DNA of 64,000 nucleotides. Source: Aedes albopictus (lineage: Eukaryota > Arthropoda > Insecta > Diptera > Culicidae). The notes under the pieces are model-generated. The model was not told the origin of the DNA. It did no database searches and saw only the letters and a list, made by a program, of their open reading frames with translations. Positions 1-11,142 of this stretch are shown here, piece after piece. The stretch lies in NCBI RefSeq assembly GCF_035046485.1, contig NC_085137.1, positions 456,563,004 through 456,627,003 on the forward strand, read 5' to 3'. The stretch's first letter is position 1. Each line of letters opens with the position of its first letter. A program made the translations under genes and the position numbers.

Positions 1-439
1 TTGTTGCCACACGCACTCCAGAATAGATTCCGCTGCCGGCAAAATTTTCCCCCCATACACATTATTTTACGTTATGCACTTCTCCGTACCGTTGAAGGTA
101 TGCAGCAATATCGTCATTCGTCACATTTTCGGAGAGGTCGTGTATCTTTACCTCTCTGCGTTGATCATCCATTGCCAGACAGACTTTGTAACGTATTCCG
201 TCGACTTCCAATTCGTTACGATCGTTGTGTTGGTCAACTACTTGCAGAGCTGTAGGCAGATCTACACATTTGACATACACACAGTGATGTATGTGGCTCA
301 TCTGCAGTCGTTTCACTTGCCATTGTTGCAGTCCAACAGCTCGAAAAACAAAACTGTGAACTTCCTCAAAACTTGGACGTTTCACAAATTTAGAGAAGTC
401 TACCTTGAAGGTATTCTCACGGTATGCAACTTGCACCAT
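1..439 (-). pseudogene. gag-like ORF1 fragment of a non-LTR retrotransposon, one nonsense codon
   Basis: Reading leftward from an ATG at 439, an open frame of 125 codons resembles the gag-like ORF1 proteins of mosquito non-LTR retrotransposons. Its C-terminal part (KIHDLSENVTNDDIAAYLQRY) reads like an RRM-type RNA-binding fold. A TAA at 62-64 ends it, but the same frame continues after the stop with CVWGENFAGSGIYSG to the window edge, which looks like the natural continuation. The stop is therefore probably a point mutation in a longer protein. The rest of the element lies left of the window. The RRM-like assignment comes from sequence character only and the clade is not determined. Confidence 0.5.
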
Positions 440-599
440 AACTTGCTTTAAACTGTAGCAAATTAAATTTGCTCAACGTGATAGGAGGTAATATTCCATA
501 CGCGGAGCTCAGTCCAATGACGTCTTAGCAGATAGAAAGCTTCGGCCAATATTTAAAAAATCGATACATTTTTCAAAATTTAAAACCCAATTGTGGCTA

Positions 600-2159
600 G
601 GATTCCTCAAGTAACTCCTGCTGCGTTTCTTCCAGCAATTTCTCTTAGAACTCTTTCAAAAATTCTCACTGTGCTACCTTCAGGAATTCTATTAGGGAAG
701 TTCTTCCAAAAATTCTTCCGAAAAATCTTCCTGGTATTTTTCTGAAAATCCCTTCGATGATTACTCCAGAGATTTCTTCAAGGAATTATCCAAGACTTCC
801 TCCAGAGGTTCATCCAGAAATTCCATAGAGGATTTCTCAAAGAACTTCTATTGACCTTCCTCCATGATTTCCAGCTGGAATTCTTCAAGCAATATCCATT
901 AAGACTCCTTTAGAAATACTTCTAGGGATTTCTCCTGGGGCATACAAACTTGCTGCAATACTGTCGGGAAGTCTTTCTGAGATTCCTCTAGAAGTTGCTT
1001 CTGCGATTCCATCAGAGATTGCTCCAGTATACTTCCACCGATTCTTTCAAGAAGAACTTTAGGTATTTCTCCAGGCATTTGTTAGAGGATCTTCTCTTAA
1101 GATACCCCCTGCATTCCTGATTCTAGGATATCTATAGAAATTACTTCTATGATATCTCCCGAAATTCTTCTTCCAGAAAATCATGTGTGGTACTTCAGAA
1201 ATTATGGCACGGATTCTTCTGCTTTCACTTTTGTTCTTTGCTGGTATTTTTAGGCATACTTCCTGGAATTCTTGCAGAAATTCCTTCGGTTGTTCAACCA
1301 GGGATTTCTCCAAGGATTCATCCAGGAATTCCCCCAGAGATTTTATCCAGAGATTCCTCCAGAAATTCCTCATGGAATTCCTGCAGAACCTCCTTTTGGC
1401 CTTCCTCGAAGAATACCTCAAACAACTCCTCATGCGGTTCTTTCAACAATTCCTTCAGAAATTCGTACTATGATACGTACTGAAATTCTTCTAGTGATTC
1501 CTATACGAATTTATCCTAACATTATGGCTGAAATTCTTCCGGGAAAGCTTTCTGAGATACCTTCAGAAATTTCTTCTGCAATTCCTTCAGGACCTTCTCT
1601 ATAGATTCTTCCAGAACATCTCTAGCGGTTCTTGCAGGAACTTCTCCAGATATTCCAAGGATTATTTTCTTTAGATTCCCCCAAGCATTCTTGGTGGGGT
1701 TTCTCTAGAAATTTTTGTATATGTAGTTTCTTCCAGCAACTCCTTCTAGATTTTCTGCTGTGATTTCTACAATGATGCATCCCAAATTCCTCTAAGAATA
1801 CCTCCTGATATTTTTCCTGTGATTTCTTCAGAAGCTCTCCGGTAATTCCTACAGGAAATTTTATCCAAGACGTTTTATCCAAGGACTCTCTAATAATCTC
1901 ATGGGATTTCTCCAGGAACTCCTCTTGGCCTTTCTCTAGGAGGTTGTGAAGAATTAGCCTAAGTTAAAACTCATGAATTTTTACTGTGATACTTGCAGCA
2001 ATCCCTGTAGGGATTTCTCATGGCATTCTTGCTGGGATTCTTCTAGGCAGTTTTCCTCAGATACTTCCAGAAATGTCTTTGATTCTTTACAGGGATTCAT
2101 CCAGGAAATCCTCTAGAGTTTTTATGCATGGATTGCTCTAGAAATTATTCATGGTATTA
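600..2159 (-). repeat. degenerate 12-bp repeat array (GGAATTCCTGGA type), pyrimidine strand on +
   Basis: About 1.6 kb built from a degenerate unit of about 12 bp around the palindromic core GAATTC with flanking CCTCCAG or CTTCCAG. The purine-rich form (CTGGAGGAATTC) is on the minus strand. Because the period is a multiple of three, several frames stay open by chance and encode Ser-Arg-Asn or Glu-Phe-Leu rich nonsense. No gene is supported. Confidence 0.75.
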
Positions 2160-2167
2160 CTACAGGA

Positions 2168-2589
2168 CAGTGGTGGGCACGCTTTCCGTTAACCGTTAAC
2201 GCATTTAGGACGAGCATTTTCCTCAATTTTCGCCAAGGTCACTTAAAATTTCACTTTCAATGTTCTCCAATCTGCAAGTGAGGTATATCTTTCTACTGAG
2301 GTGAAAAACGATTAATTTGAACTTGAAGTTTTGGAGTTATTGAGTGGCAAACGCAATTTAACGGGTAACGGATAGTTGTCATTAACCGTCAACCATTAAA
2401 TTGCGCTCGTCTTTCAATAACTCGAAAACTTAAAGTTCGAATTGATTTTTTTCCACATCAATAGAAAGGTACACCTCACTTGCAGATTGGAGAACATTGA
2501 TAGTGAACTTTTAAGTGACCTTTGCGGAAATAGAGGCAAATGTTCGTCCGAAATGTGTTAACGGTTAACAGCAAGCATGCCCAGCTCTG
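2168..2589. mobile_element. 422-bp foldback MITE with hAT-like ends
   Basis: The left end CAGTGGTGGGCACGC pairs with the right end GCATGCCCAGCTCTG, and the two arms of about 200 bp are inverted copies of each other almost to the centre, including GTTAACCGTTAACGCATTT. The CAG-G-TGGGCA ends resemble hAT termini. The flanking 8-mers ctacagga (2160-2167) and ctcctgga (2590-2597) match at 6 of 8, a possible decayed 8-bp target duplication. It sits inside the 12-bp repeat. No coding capacity. Confidence 0.75.
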
Positions 2590-2690
2590 CTCCTGGAACG
2601 CCTCTTGGCCTTCGTCAATGAATTCCAGCTGAAGGAATCCCTATAGAAATCTCTAGAGAAACCCCTAAACAAATTTCGGGAATAGTTGGA
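2590..2690 (-). repeat. continuation of degenerate 12-bp repeat
   Basis: Units such as ctcctggaacgcctcttgg and gaattccagctgaagg continue the array interrupted by the foldback MITE. Confidence 0.55.
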
Positions 2691-2768
2691 ATTTGAAACC
2701 TGTAGTTAAATCCTATCGGAATGTAAGGGAAGAGCTAGTAAATTGAGAGATGAAATTGTGAAAAAAAA

Positions 2769-2826
2769 GCGTTCTGGTGGGATTTGAACGATTTTGTACT
2801 CGCTAGACCACAGTACGGCCATTTCT
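2769..2826 (-). repeat. tRNA-like remnant
   Basis: The minus strand carries a B-box-like GTTCAAATCC, then ccaccagaacgc and an eight-T run. This is the same 3' half (TTCAAATCCCACCAGAAC) as the tRNA-like gene at 58043-58116. The 5' half is too short for a cloverleaf. It is best read as a decayed tRNA-derived SINE head. Confidence 0.45.
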
Positions 2827-3229
2827 TTAAGGGTATGACGAAAAAGTTTTGTTTTTTGAAAATTTCTACGGTAGTTTCATTAGAATTTAATCTACAATTT
2901 TTTTTTTTTGATTTTTTTTCTATAATTTCAATGGCTATTCCTCTGAAATTATTTCAGTAATTCTTTTTTCAGTTGTTTCACAATTTTTTCAGGCAATTTT
3001 ATCGTGATTTTTTTTAATCTTCATGATTTTATTGTATTTATATTATTTGCTGGATGAGTACGACTGAAATATATTGATTCCGGAATGCTGGCTTTCTCAG
3101 TCTTGAGTAAATCAAAACGGCAAGTTTTTCTTTTCTGTATATTATTTGCTTCTGAAAGTAGCTGAATTTGAAATTCAGACATTCTCAATTGGGCTGGCTC
3201 AAAGAAAACTATAAAATTCACGAAAAACT
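2827..3229. other. AT-rich stretch without gene
   Basis: No coding sequence. Positions about 3085-3125 are related, on the opposite strand, to about 7068-7112 (gttttgaataattcaagac, then gagaaagcca), so a piece of an unidentified dispersed repeat lies here. Confidence 0.4.
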
Positions 3230-4050
3230 TCCTAAAAAATCCCAAAGAAATAACCAGGAAAAAAAACCATCAAAATTACCTTAGAACTTTCAAAGTGGTT
3301 GCCAAAAGAATTCATATAAGAATTTCCAGAGGAACACGTGAAGAAAATAGTAAGGCTTTTTAAAGAAATAGGTGAAATCCAATCTCAAAATAAATTGTTA
3401 AAATACATTTTTTCACATTCACAAAAAAATTTTCGAAGAAGTTCTCAAAGAATTTTCCGAAATCATCAAAATTAATTGCCGTAGAATCATCGTGAAAGAA
3501 TTTTAAAGAATCACCAAGATTTTTTTTAAATAAATTCCCGAAGGAAATCTCTAAGAAACATGCCGAATAAATTTCCAAGAAAATTACCGAAGAAGTACCC
3601 AAAATTTCCAAAGGAATTGCTAATGGAATTCCCAAATAAATTTTCCATGCGATGCAAGTAACATCGGGATTGCCTAAGGAATTCCGAAACCATCTGCTGC
3701 AGGGATTCCTTTCACAATTACTGAAGAAATGTAGAAGAAATTGTCTAAAGAATTTTCATTAAAATTGTAGAAACGATGTATAAAATAACTTCTAATGAAA
3801 TTTTCAAAGAATGCGTGAAGGTGTTTAGTATCAAATTCCAAACATATTATCAAATAAATTCTTAAAGAAATTGCCGAAAGAGAACCAAAGATATTACCGA
3901 AGAAATTTGCCAAATCCAAAGGAATTACTGAGAGATTTACAAAAGAAGTCTTAAATGAAATAAATTGCAAAACAATTGCCAGGAATATTCCCTGAGTAAT
4001 TACCAAAAAAATGTTTTGCCGAAAACACAAACTTCTTGAGTATTCCAAAT
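3230..4050. repeat. AT-rich variant of the degenerate repeat
   Basis: Short degenerate units such as aattgccgaagaaatt and aaattcccgaaggaa recur about every 12-18 bp, looking like a diverged A-rich version of the GGAATTCC array. Apparent ORFs here are Ile/Phe/Asn-rich and not supported as genes. Confidence 0.45.
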
Positions 4051-4329
4051 TTACGAAGCTGAACTTTTGACTGATTACTACAACGTTGGTTTTAGGTAAG
4101 TCAAAATTCCAGCTTTATACAGCATTTCGTTCACCAGATGTACTATCAATCCAGTCGAAATCGAAATGTGGTGCGAGCATCAGAATCCCGAAGAAAAAAA
4201 TCGAAGTTCGCTCGCATCAAATTTCGGTTTCCAACTAAATTGATAAAATGTTTGTGAAGCTTCAGAACGGAACCCAGGATAATGGAGTTCAAATTTTGTA
4301 GTTTTAAGAATCATACTCACAATTTCTCT

Positions 4330-4490
4330 GTAAAAGTATTTTCATGTCCACGTGGTAGTGTTCAGGTATCAGTATTATGGCTCAGACAGCACGTTCTCCT
4401 ACTAATGGGAGATTTGTGCCTCGCGTGGATCCCGAGATGAACTAGCCTAGGGCTAGAAATCTCGTCAATACAGATAAAAAAACTATTTTA
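4330..4490. repeat. retroelement 3'-tail fragment
   Basis: The stretch ggtatcagta...cacgttctcct...gggagatttgtgcc closely parallels 9890-9960, next to the 3' end of the Lian-like element. It then continues to ctagaaatctcg and gataaaaaaa, an A-rich tail. It looks like the 3' end of a SINE or non-LTR element on the + strand, family not assigned. The remaining sequence of 4051-4966 shows nothing I can name. Confidence 0.4.
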
Positions 4491-4966
4491 TAAGGGTTGT
4501 TATCATGCAATAAAGCAAAGAGCATTTCACGATAAATACAAATAAAACGCAAATTTGGGGATGTTTCAAAGTTTCAGAGATTACACTTCTAATAATTGCT
4601 CTGAAAATGTATTCTTACAGACCTGATTGTTTTCAATCCACAAAACAATGGGATTGTCGCGATGATTGTTAAGTTCAAATTAAAAATACAAATTCCATGT
4701 ATTATACGCAATCGAGTTTTCAAACTTCACATGGCGGGATAGTGTTAAATCAGTACAACGGTTCGAATTTTAAAAAAAAAAGCTTTCCTTTAAAATATAA
4801 TGCGTTTCAATTTTCAGGTTATTTTTTCCCGCGGCGCAGTATATCATTATGCTGAGAAATTGAGGGTGGATCGGTTTCAAACACAACCCGAAAGCCACTG
4901 GAACTGGCACCCCCTAGGCACCCCCTAGGAAAAAATCCTAGATACGCCAATGGTGCGTCGACTAAT

Positions 4967-6561
4967 CTGGTTGTTTTTCCATACATTTCTTAAACTCGCA
5001 AAAGCAGCCCTCGCCTTCTTGATCCGTGCACCTATGTGGATCTTGGTGCCGCCATCGACGCCATTTGGCTACCAAGATATTGGAAGCTTTCAACATTCTC
5101 CACTGATTGCCCAGCTACAGTAAAGCTGGAAGGGTTGACCGTGTTTACATCCAACGATTTGGTCTTGTTGACGTTGATGGTTAGACCTGCCGCTGAGGAG
5201 CCATTGACAAGATCATCGAGCTTGCTCTGCATATCAGAGCGCCGTTGAGCTAGGAGAGCAACGTCATCAGCCAATTCGAAGTCATTTGGGTGCTCCATGG
5301 TAATGGGCTGCCACAGCAATCCACGATTTGGTTCACGGTCAATCGCACCTACCAGGATCTCGTCGATTACGATGAGGAACAGTAGCGGTGATAGTATACA
5401 ATACATCCTCGCCTCACTCCAGCAACGACCCGGATGGGATCGGACAAAACACCGATGTGCAGTACTCTGCATGAAAATGCCCTGTACTGTGCTTCAATGA
5501 GGCCGATGATTTTTTTCAGGGAGACCCTTGCGCCTGAGGCAGGGCTTCCCACATGTTTCCGTGATTGAGACGGTCGAAAGCTTTTTCGTAGTCAATGAAC
5601 ACCAGGTAGAGAGACTCTTGGAATTCATTGATTTGCTCCAGAATATTTCGGAGCGTGACAATATGGTCCACACGGGATCGTCCGGCACGGAATCCTGCTT
5701 GCTGCCGTCGGAGAGTTGCTTCAATCATCAATTCTTCTCCTGTATCCGGTTTAGGATCACTTTGCAGAGGACTTTGAGAACGATACACAGTAACATGATG
5801 CCCCGCCAATTATCGCATACAGTCAGGTCACCCTTTTTGGGTACCTTTACTAAGACGCCTTGCATCCAATCGGCCGGAAATGTCGCGGTTTCCCATATGT
5901 TGCAGAATAATTGATGCAGTAGTTGTGCGGATACTACGGGGTCAGCTTTGAGCATCTCAGCTGATATGCGATCGACCCCTGGGGCCCTGTTCGATTTCAT
6001 GCTACTGATGGCTGTTTCTATCTCCAGCACTCCTGGAGCTTCGGTGTCGACACGGGTAATGCGTCGAACCCTTGGCGGATCATGCTGAGGTGCTGGTAGC
6101 GTAGCCGACACTTGCAAAAGCTTTCCAAAGTGCTCGAACCAGCGTTTCAACTGGTCAGCCGGGTCGGTCAGTAACTGTCCAGACATGTCTTTCACGGGCA
6201 TCGTAGCATTGATCTTAGTTCCACTAAGGCGACGTGAAACATCGTAGAGGAGACGGAAGTCGCCGGTGTTTGCGGCTTTCTCGCCTTCGTCGGCAAGGGA
6301 GTCCGCCCACGCTCTTTTGTCCCGTCTACATGAGCGTTTCACTTCCTTTTCGAGAGCCGAATAGCGCTGACGGGCTACGGCTTTGGCTCCTCGTGTTTTC
6401 GCTCGCTCTATCACGGCTTTGGCGTTCCTTCGCTCCTCTATCTTCCTCCAGGTATCATCTGTGATCAACTGCTTTCTTCGGGTGCGTAGCTCACCCAAAT
6501 TATTCTCGTCGGTGGCGATGAAGGCGTTCTTGATGGCGCTCCATTGATCTACGCTTCCACC
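4967..6561 (-). pseudogene. RTE-like non-LTR reverse transcriptase, broken
   Basis: Minus-strand non-LTR retrotransposon RT. Reading leftward: a linker and palm entry region (NRAPGVDRISAEMLK, CDNWRGIMLL), fingers and palm motifs (QQAGFRAGRSRVDHI, FIDYEKAFDRLNH), then SPLLFLIVIDEILVGAI and the catalytic ELADDVALLAQ box, then ESFQYLGSQM. At least three frameshifts break it: a small insertion near 5735-5755, shifts near 5515-5550, and another near 5400 where GVRQGC has become GVRRGC. The endonuclease half is missing because the copy is cut at 6561 by an LTR-like sequence, and the 3' end stops near 4967. Motif style fits RTE or a related clade; no intact product is possible. Confidence 0.75.
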
Positions 6562-7040
6562 TGCTGGAATATCCGTATTGTATATTGTATAAAGTTTATG
6601 TAAACGCACCTTAGAGTGCATTCGAACCATCATTAATAATCATTATTCGCTTGCGCGAGTTTACGCGCAAGCACAAGCGCAATAGCGCTGTCAAAAGTAT
6701 ATATGTAAATAAAACGAGCCTGGTAGCTCTCTTATGTGATCAACACTCGAACAAGATACACACGTATTATTATTTAGCTACCCGGAAGAACCCCCAGTGA
6801 ATTAGAGTATTATAGTGATTATATCATAGTGATTCTTTGAGTCCGCTCGTTAGTGATTATCCCCTTTGCTGATTGGAATAACCCGGAACTCCGGATTGAA
6901 TAATCCGCAGAACGGTTCTCTAGTGTCCCAAAATTACCAAATTAATGTTCAAAATTATATACAAGAAGCTTCCCCTAAAAAATCAGGCAAAATCCAATTT
7001 AACGAGGAACAGTTGACAGCTATTCCCTTGAAAAAGGCCC
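6562..7040 (+). mobile_element. Copia-like LTR plus leader and gag start, truncated
   Basis: The sequence begins TGCTGGAATATCC exactly where the RTE-like frame is lost, continues through an LTR-like stretch to about 6800 (ending gaagaaccccca), and then a leader rich in gtgatt motifs. A short frame SQNYQINVQNYIQ..FNEEQLTAIP follows from about 6928 and fits the N-terminus of a Copia-type Gag, although its ATG appears lost (GTG). It is truncated near 7035 and no second LTR is seen. The Copia assignment rests on general layout and is tentative. Confidence 0.4.
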
Positions 7041-7194
7041 AATAAAAGAGCTGAAACGTCGGGCAAAGCAAAACATACCGTTTTGAATAATTCAAGACTG
7101 AGAAAGCCACATCTTCGGAAGAAACCTAAAGACAGTTTTATATACTCCTATACTGCATATACTCATCTCAGAGCATAACCCTATAGAAATGACA

Positions 7195-7345
7195 ATTGAC
7201 GTATTCCCGGAAGGATCCTTGGAAGAATTTTTGGAGGTATTCCCGTTAAAGCCTTGAAACTATCACTGAAGGAAACCCTCGAGTTGTTCCTGTGAGAATT
7301 CTTGAAGGGAATTCCTGGATAAATTCTTGACGAATTTCCTGCAGG
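7195..7345 (+). repeat. short degenerate 12-bp repeat block
   Basis: Units such as ggaagaatttttggaggtattcc and gaattcctggataaattc, with the purine-rich strand on +. Confidence 0.55.
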
Positions 7346-7749
7346 TAGGGTATCGGGATGCTTCGTTGGCATAGTCCCCTCGTTCGGCCTATCTCAACGA
7401 AAACCGAAAAACTCAAACAAACACGCATGGAGATCGGAAAAGCTATGCGACAAACAACTGTAACATTTCGTTTCAATTTTAGCACTTTACAACATTGACA
7501 TGGAATGGAAATGCCACTTTGTTTAGCTTTTGTAGACGCCATGATTCTTCGGCTTAGTGGGTAGTCTATACACATGATCATAAGTGGCATGATTCGGGGA
7601 CATTTCTCATTGACTTTTCGATAACTGAACATTTGATGCAACGGTCAAACACGCTATTTTGAACTTGTATATTTGTTTTCAATGAATAATAACTATTTTA
7701 CAAATTAAATGTGGGCCGAATATTGAGGACATTTTTTCCCTGTTTATTC
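7346..7749. other. no recognisable feature
   Basis: About 400 bp of unique-looking sequence with no supported ORF, RNA or repeat between the 12-bp repeat block and the start of the Lian-like fragment. Confidence 0.3.
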
Positions 7750-8321
7750 GGCTTTTCGGGCCCGTATGAAGTTGATCACCAATATTAACTTCTTTTCCCG
7801 ATCAGCCTAGATAGCTGTGTAGTGTCGGTAGCAGTTGGTTCAACTGGCTAAGAATAGCACTACGGTTCGCCTGTTCCAGTGGTAGGAGTCCACTAATCAG
7901 GTGACCCCTAATTCAAGGTGTTATGCGGCTTTACGCTTACCGTGCCTAGGAATGAATGGTTAGGGGGGTCTTATAAAAACCTAATCGCAAACGGAGCCTG
8001 TGGAGTACCAGGGCACCCTCCACAGTATTTTGCCCTTACTGCGCTAACCGGAGCAATAGTGCGGTGGACCTTGTGTTTCTCCGAGACAATCAGCTGCCCT
8101 TCTTCAATTTCATACTTGAGGCTGAATAAGGGCGGAATTATGAAGATGTTATTAATAAGTTTAAATTTTCACCTATATGGTTTCGCATTATGCGTTTTAC
8201 ACAGTGTATTCTGTGCATCCTCGCCTTTGGCGCACTCAAATCGATACCGATCTGGCTTTATTGTTGCTGTTCTTTTTTGTGCTGTGATTGTTAAGAGTTT
8301 AATCTTGCCTAGTTTGGCCTA

Positions 8322-8764
8322 GTGGCTACGGTTAGGATAGCTCAGATCAATCTTCAACACAAAAGAACAGCAACGATCAATCTTTGTAGACTTATGCAAA
8401 ATGGTACAGCCCAAGTGGCGTTAGTCCAAGAACCTTACTTTCGTAAGGGAAATTTCTATCTAGGAAACCTTGTGAATCCGGTGTTTGCTACATTCAGCAA
8501 AAATGAAATGGCAAACTCACGTGTCATGCCTCGAGCATGTGTGCTTGTCAACAACGCAATCGTTGCTACACTCATCTCTGAACTAACTACTGGAGATATA
8601 TGTGCTATCACAATCGATGTATCTGTTGGAAACCTCAACAGGAAATACGTTTATTGTTCGGTTTATTTACCGCATGATGAACCATCCCCTACGGATGCTT
8701 TCAAGCAAGTCATTGCATACTGCACTTCAAAAGGCCTTCCGCTAATTGTTGGTAGTGATGCTAC
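8322..8764 (+). pseudogene. Lian-like endonuclease N-terminal part, interrupted
   Basis: Starts MATVRIAQINLQHKRTATIN, the usual opening of LOA/R1-type APE endonucleases, with the QEPY motif (Glu of the active site) and IVGSDA, the start of the catalytic D/N motif. The frame is then cut by the TIR element at 8765-9713 and continues beyond it at 9717. Compared with the copy at 13533-14000, this one still has the GSDA residues that the other has deleted. The fragment cannot encode a functional protein because the RT is missing. Confidence 0.7.
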
Positions 8765-9713
8765 CACCGACTAAACCGACGTGCCACTCGATTCCGAGAC
8801 TTGACCGAAAACATTACACGGTAAATTCAAATTGCAGTGATCGCTAGTGTCAAATTGAAAGTGACGTTTAGCCCGTCATGACACTTATACAGCCGGCGTC
8901 GCGGCGTCTTGATCAAACGCTGTGTAAACAAAAACACGTGATGACCAGTATTGTCAGCTTCGCCTTGCCTCAGAATGGAGCATTACGGCAATTACGGGAT
9001 ACTTAAGAAATTTAGGAAGTCAATTAAGGATGTTATATTAAATATCCCAGCCTGAAAATAAATCCAAACATTGGTGGCTATTACCATCTGCACACTACAT
9101 TCCCATCGGATTATGAAAGCGTCGCGACGATGATGCTGCTCCTGCTGCCGTTTTAGTGACGCTGACTAGGCTGACTGCTATTTCAACTTTTATTTGCAAA
9201 AAGAAAATCTCCCAGAAGTCAATACTTATATGAATTAGTCCTAATAATAAATTGTGCTTTCGGAAAATTAAGATATGAAATTGTGTTCTGATAAATTCAG
9301 CAGAGTGGCTGCAGTATGACGAAGGCATGACTACCGACGACGGCGACGCCGCGGAATACAAACAAACACTCTACGTTTAAACCAATCAAAGTATGAAATT
9401 CTGTAAGATTATTGAGTCCTTTACGCTCCTGAAAAGTTTTGTTTTGAACATAGTTCGTGAATCTATCTTTTCTTAGTTTATCATGAGAAATTTTGGTAAT
9501 TATTATGAAATAAACAGCATTATCCAATGTTTGAAAAATCTGTTCATTCCAGCACACCTATGGGTGGCATTATTTAAGAGTGTTCGAAATATTTCGGCCA
9601 AAATAGTTCTGAACCAAAATCAACAGATGGCGCTAGTTTTCAACGGTTTTTATTTTAAAATTTTGGACGAGAATTTCATGAACCTTTGCACTAGCTGGCA
9701 TGTCGGTTCGTCG
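8765..9713. mobile_element. non-autonomous TIR transposon inside the Lian endonuclease
   Basis: About 949 bp flanked by an exact 10-bp direct repeat gtgatgctac (8755-8764 and 9714-9723). The ends are inverted: left CACCGACTAAACCGACGTGCC, right complement CACCGACGAACCGACATGCC. The duplication could be read as 7-10 bp because TIR and target overlap by gtg. No transposase frame is visible. The superfamily is not settled; a 9-10 bp duplication would suit MULE-like elements. Confidence 0.7.
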
Positions 9714-10049
9714 GTGATGCTACTGCTCACCATAGAATCTGGGGCAGCTCAGACATCAATTTGAGAGGCTGCAGTTTGATGGAATACTTAATTAGTACAG
9801 ACCTTGGATTACTTAACATAGGCAACCGCTCCCTGTTGGCAACCCGAGTTGGACAGCGATCGTTTGAAATCCTTAGAGATGGTTGGGTACAGGTATCAGT
9901 AGGTATCAGTAGGTCGGCTCCAGAGGCACGTTCTCCTCCATTTGGGAAATTTGTGCCATCGCCATGAACACGAGCCTATTCATCATTTACCTGACGGAGA
10001 AGGGAAGGAAAAAGGATAGGACAGGGGAAAGGACAGGTAAGGGAATAGG

Positions 10050-10195
10050 ATCGTCATACACGCAAAAGCGTACCACAATGGGCTCACATAGCGTCCTGAA
10101 AAGGACACTGTAATAACGCATAAGCGTACCACATTGGTTTTAAACAGCGCCCTGAGAAGGGCACTGTGATAACGCATAAAGCGTAAAGAGAGCCT
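10050..10195 (-). repeat. tandem hairpin repeats in the Lian 3' UTR
   Basis: Two copies of a unit of about 70 bp containing gtacgctt(a/t)tgcgtt, then a hairpin such as agtgcccttctcagggcgct. They lie just downstream of the stop codon, where LOA elements often carry tandem repeats possibly recognised by the RT. Confidence 0.6.
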
Positions 10196-10196
10196 A

Positions 10197-10789
10197 TAGC
10201 TCTTTACAACAGCGGGTCAAGAACAACAGAACGTCCTGAAGATTCAGGTTTCTGAAGTCAGTTTCACTTAATAAGTGTTTACCGAATACTCGGAAACGCA
10301 GTTGCACAAAAACTGGACAGTTACATATCAAATGATAGGAAGTTCCATAATCATTCACAGCTATCACATGCAAATGAATCAGCTTGCTGCATATTCGCCA
10401 TGTGATAGCTGAGTCGGCAGTGGCCAGTCAATGCTTTGACCAGCATGCTGCAATTCTGCTTAGACAGATTAGTTAGATACTTCGCCACCCGTAGATATTT
10501 GGTTTGACGACATGACTCCAGCCTATTCCAATATTGTCTGTGTTGAGTGACAGCCCAGGTGTGAATCTGAAGCTTTACCCAACACTTCGATATCGGAATA
10601 GCTGGCTCAGGGCCAATGAAGTCATGTGATGCTCCAGAGCGAGCTAACTCATCAGCCAATTCATTTCCAGCGATGGAAGAATGGCCAGGTACCCATACAA
10701 GGTGAACAGCGTTTGCTGAATTCAGGTCCTCGATTTGAGTTCGACAAGCGATAACTATCTTCGACCTGGAGTTGGCCGAAGGAAGTGCT
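10197..10789 (-). pseudogene. Lian-like RNase H C-terminal half and Cys/His tail
   Basis: After the MITE, the RNase H continues (ALPSANSRSKIVIACRTQIE), with the late motif VWVPGHSSIAGNELADELA carrying the last catalytic aspartate. The C-terminal Cys-rich region CDSCE is cut by a TGA at about 10350; a one-base shift restores YGTSYHLICNCPVFVQLRF, the usual CxxC..H..C tail, ending in KEL and TAG at 10194-10196. The element's reading frame therefore ends at 10194, with one frameshift in the tail. Confidence 0.75.
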
Positions 10790-10793
10790 TTAA

Positions 10794-10994
10794 GGACAAG
10801 GTATTTGGAGTACATAGCTCAAAATTTCTAGAGCACCGTTTTTTAGAACCGTTGAACGGATTTGGATTAAAATGCATCACGCTATTGCCAACCACTAAAC
10901 AATTAGCTTGATGCATTTTCATCCAAATCCGTTCAACGGTTCTAAAAAACGGTGCTCTAGAAATTTTGAGCAATGTACTCCAAATACCTTGTCC
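10794..10994. mobile_element. 201-bp palindromic MITE with TTAA target duplication
   Basis: Starts GGACAAGGTATTTGGAGTAC and ends with its inverse GTACTCCAAATACCTTGTCC, flanked on both sides by TTAA (10790-10793 and 10995-10998). Arms of about 85 bp are near-perfect inverted copies around a short loop. TTAA targeting is typical of piggyBac-type transposases. It splits the RNase H between the SDSQAAIK and ALPSANS codons of the Lian-like element, and deleting one TTAA copy plus the insert restores that reading frame context. Confidence 0.85.
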
Positions 10995-11142
10995 TTAATA
11001 GCAGCCTGGCTATCTGAACAGAAGTATATTACTTTGCCCATTACGTGCTGCTGAAGTGCTGAATGCACTCCTCACATAAGAGCAAAGATTTCGGCCTGAA
11101 AAACAGTGCTGTGTCTACCAAGTGAGTAAGACTGATACAGCC

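Larger units (their letters stand above)
7750..9828 (+). mobile_element. Lian-like (LOA clade) 5' fragment
   Basis: The 5' region of a Lian-like non-LTR element on the + strand. It starts near 7750 (cggcttttcgggcccgtatg), matching the inverted copy that starts near 14572. The 5' leader runs to 8322 and the reading frame to the break at 8765. After the inserted TIR element the same endonuclease frame resumes at about 9717 (DATAHHRIWGSSDINLRG) and runs to about 9828, where homology with the other copy stops inside LLNIGNR. All of the RT and RNase H are absent, so this is a 5' fragment only. Confidence 0.7.
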
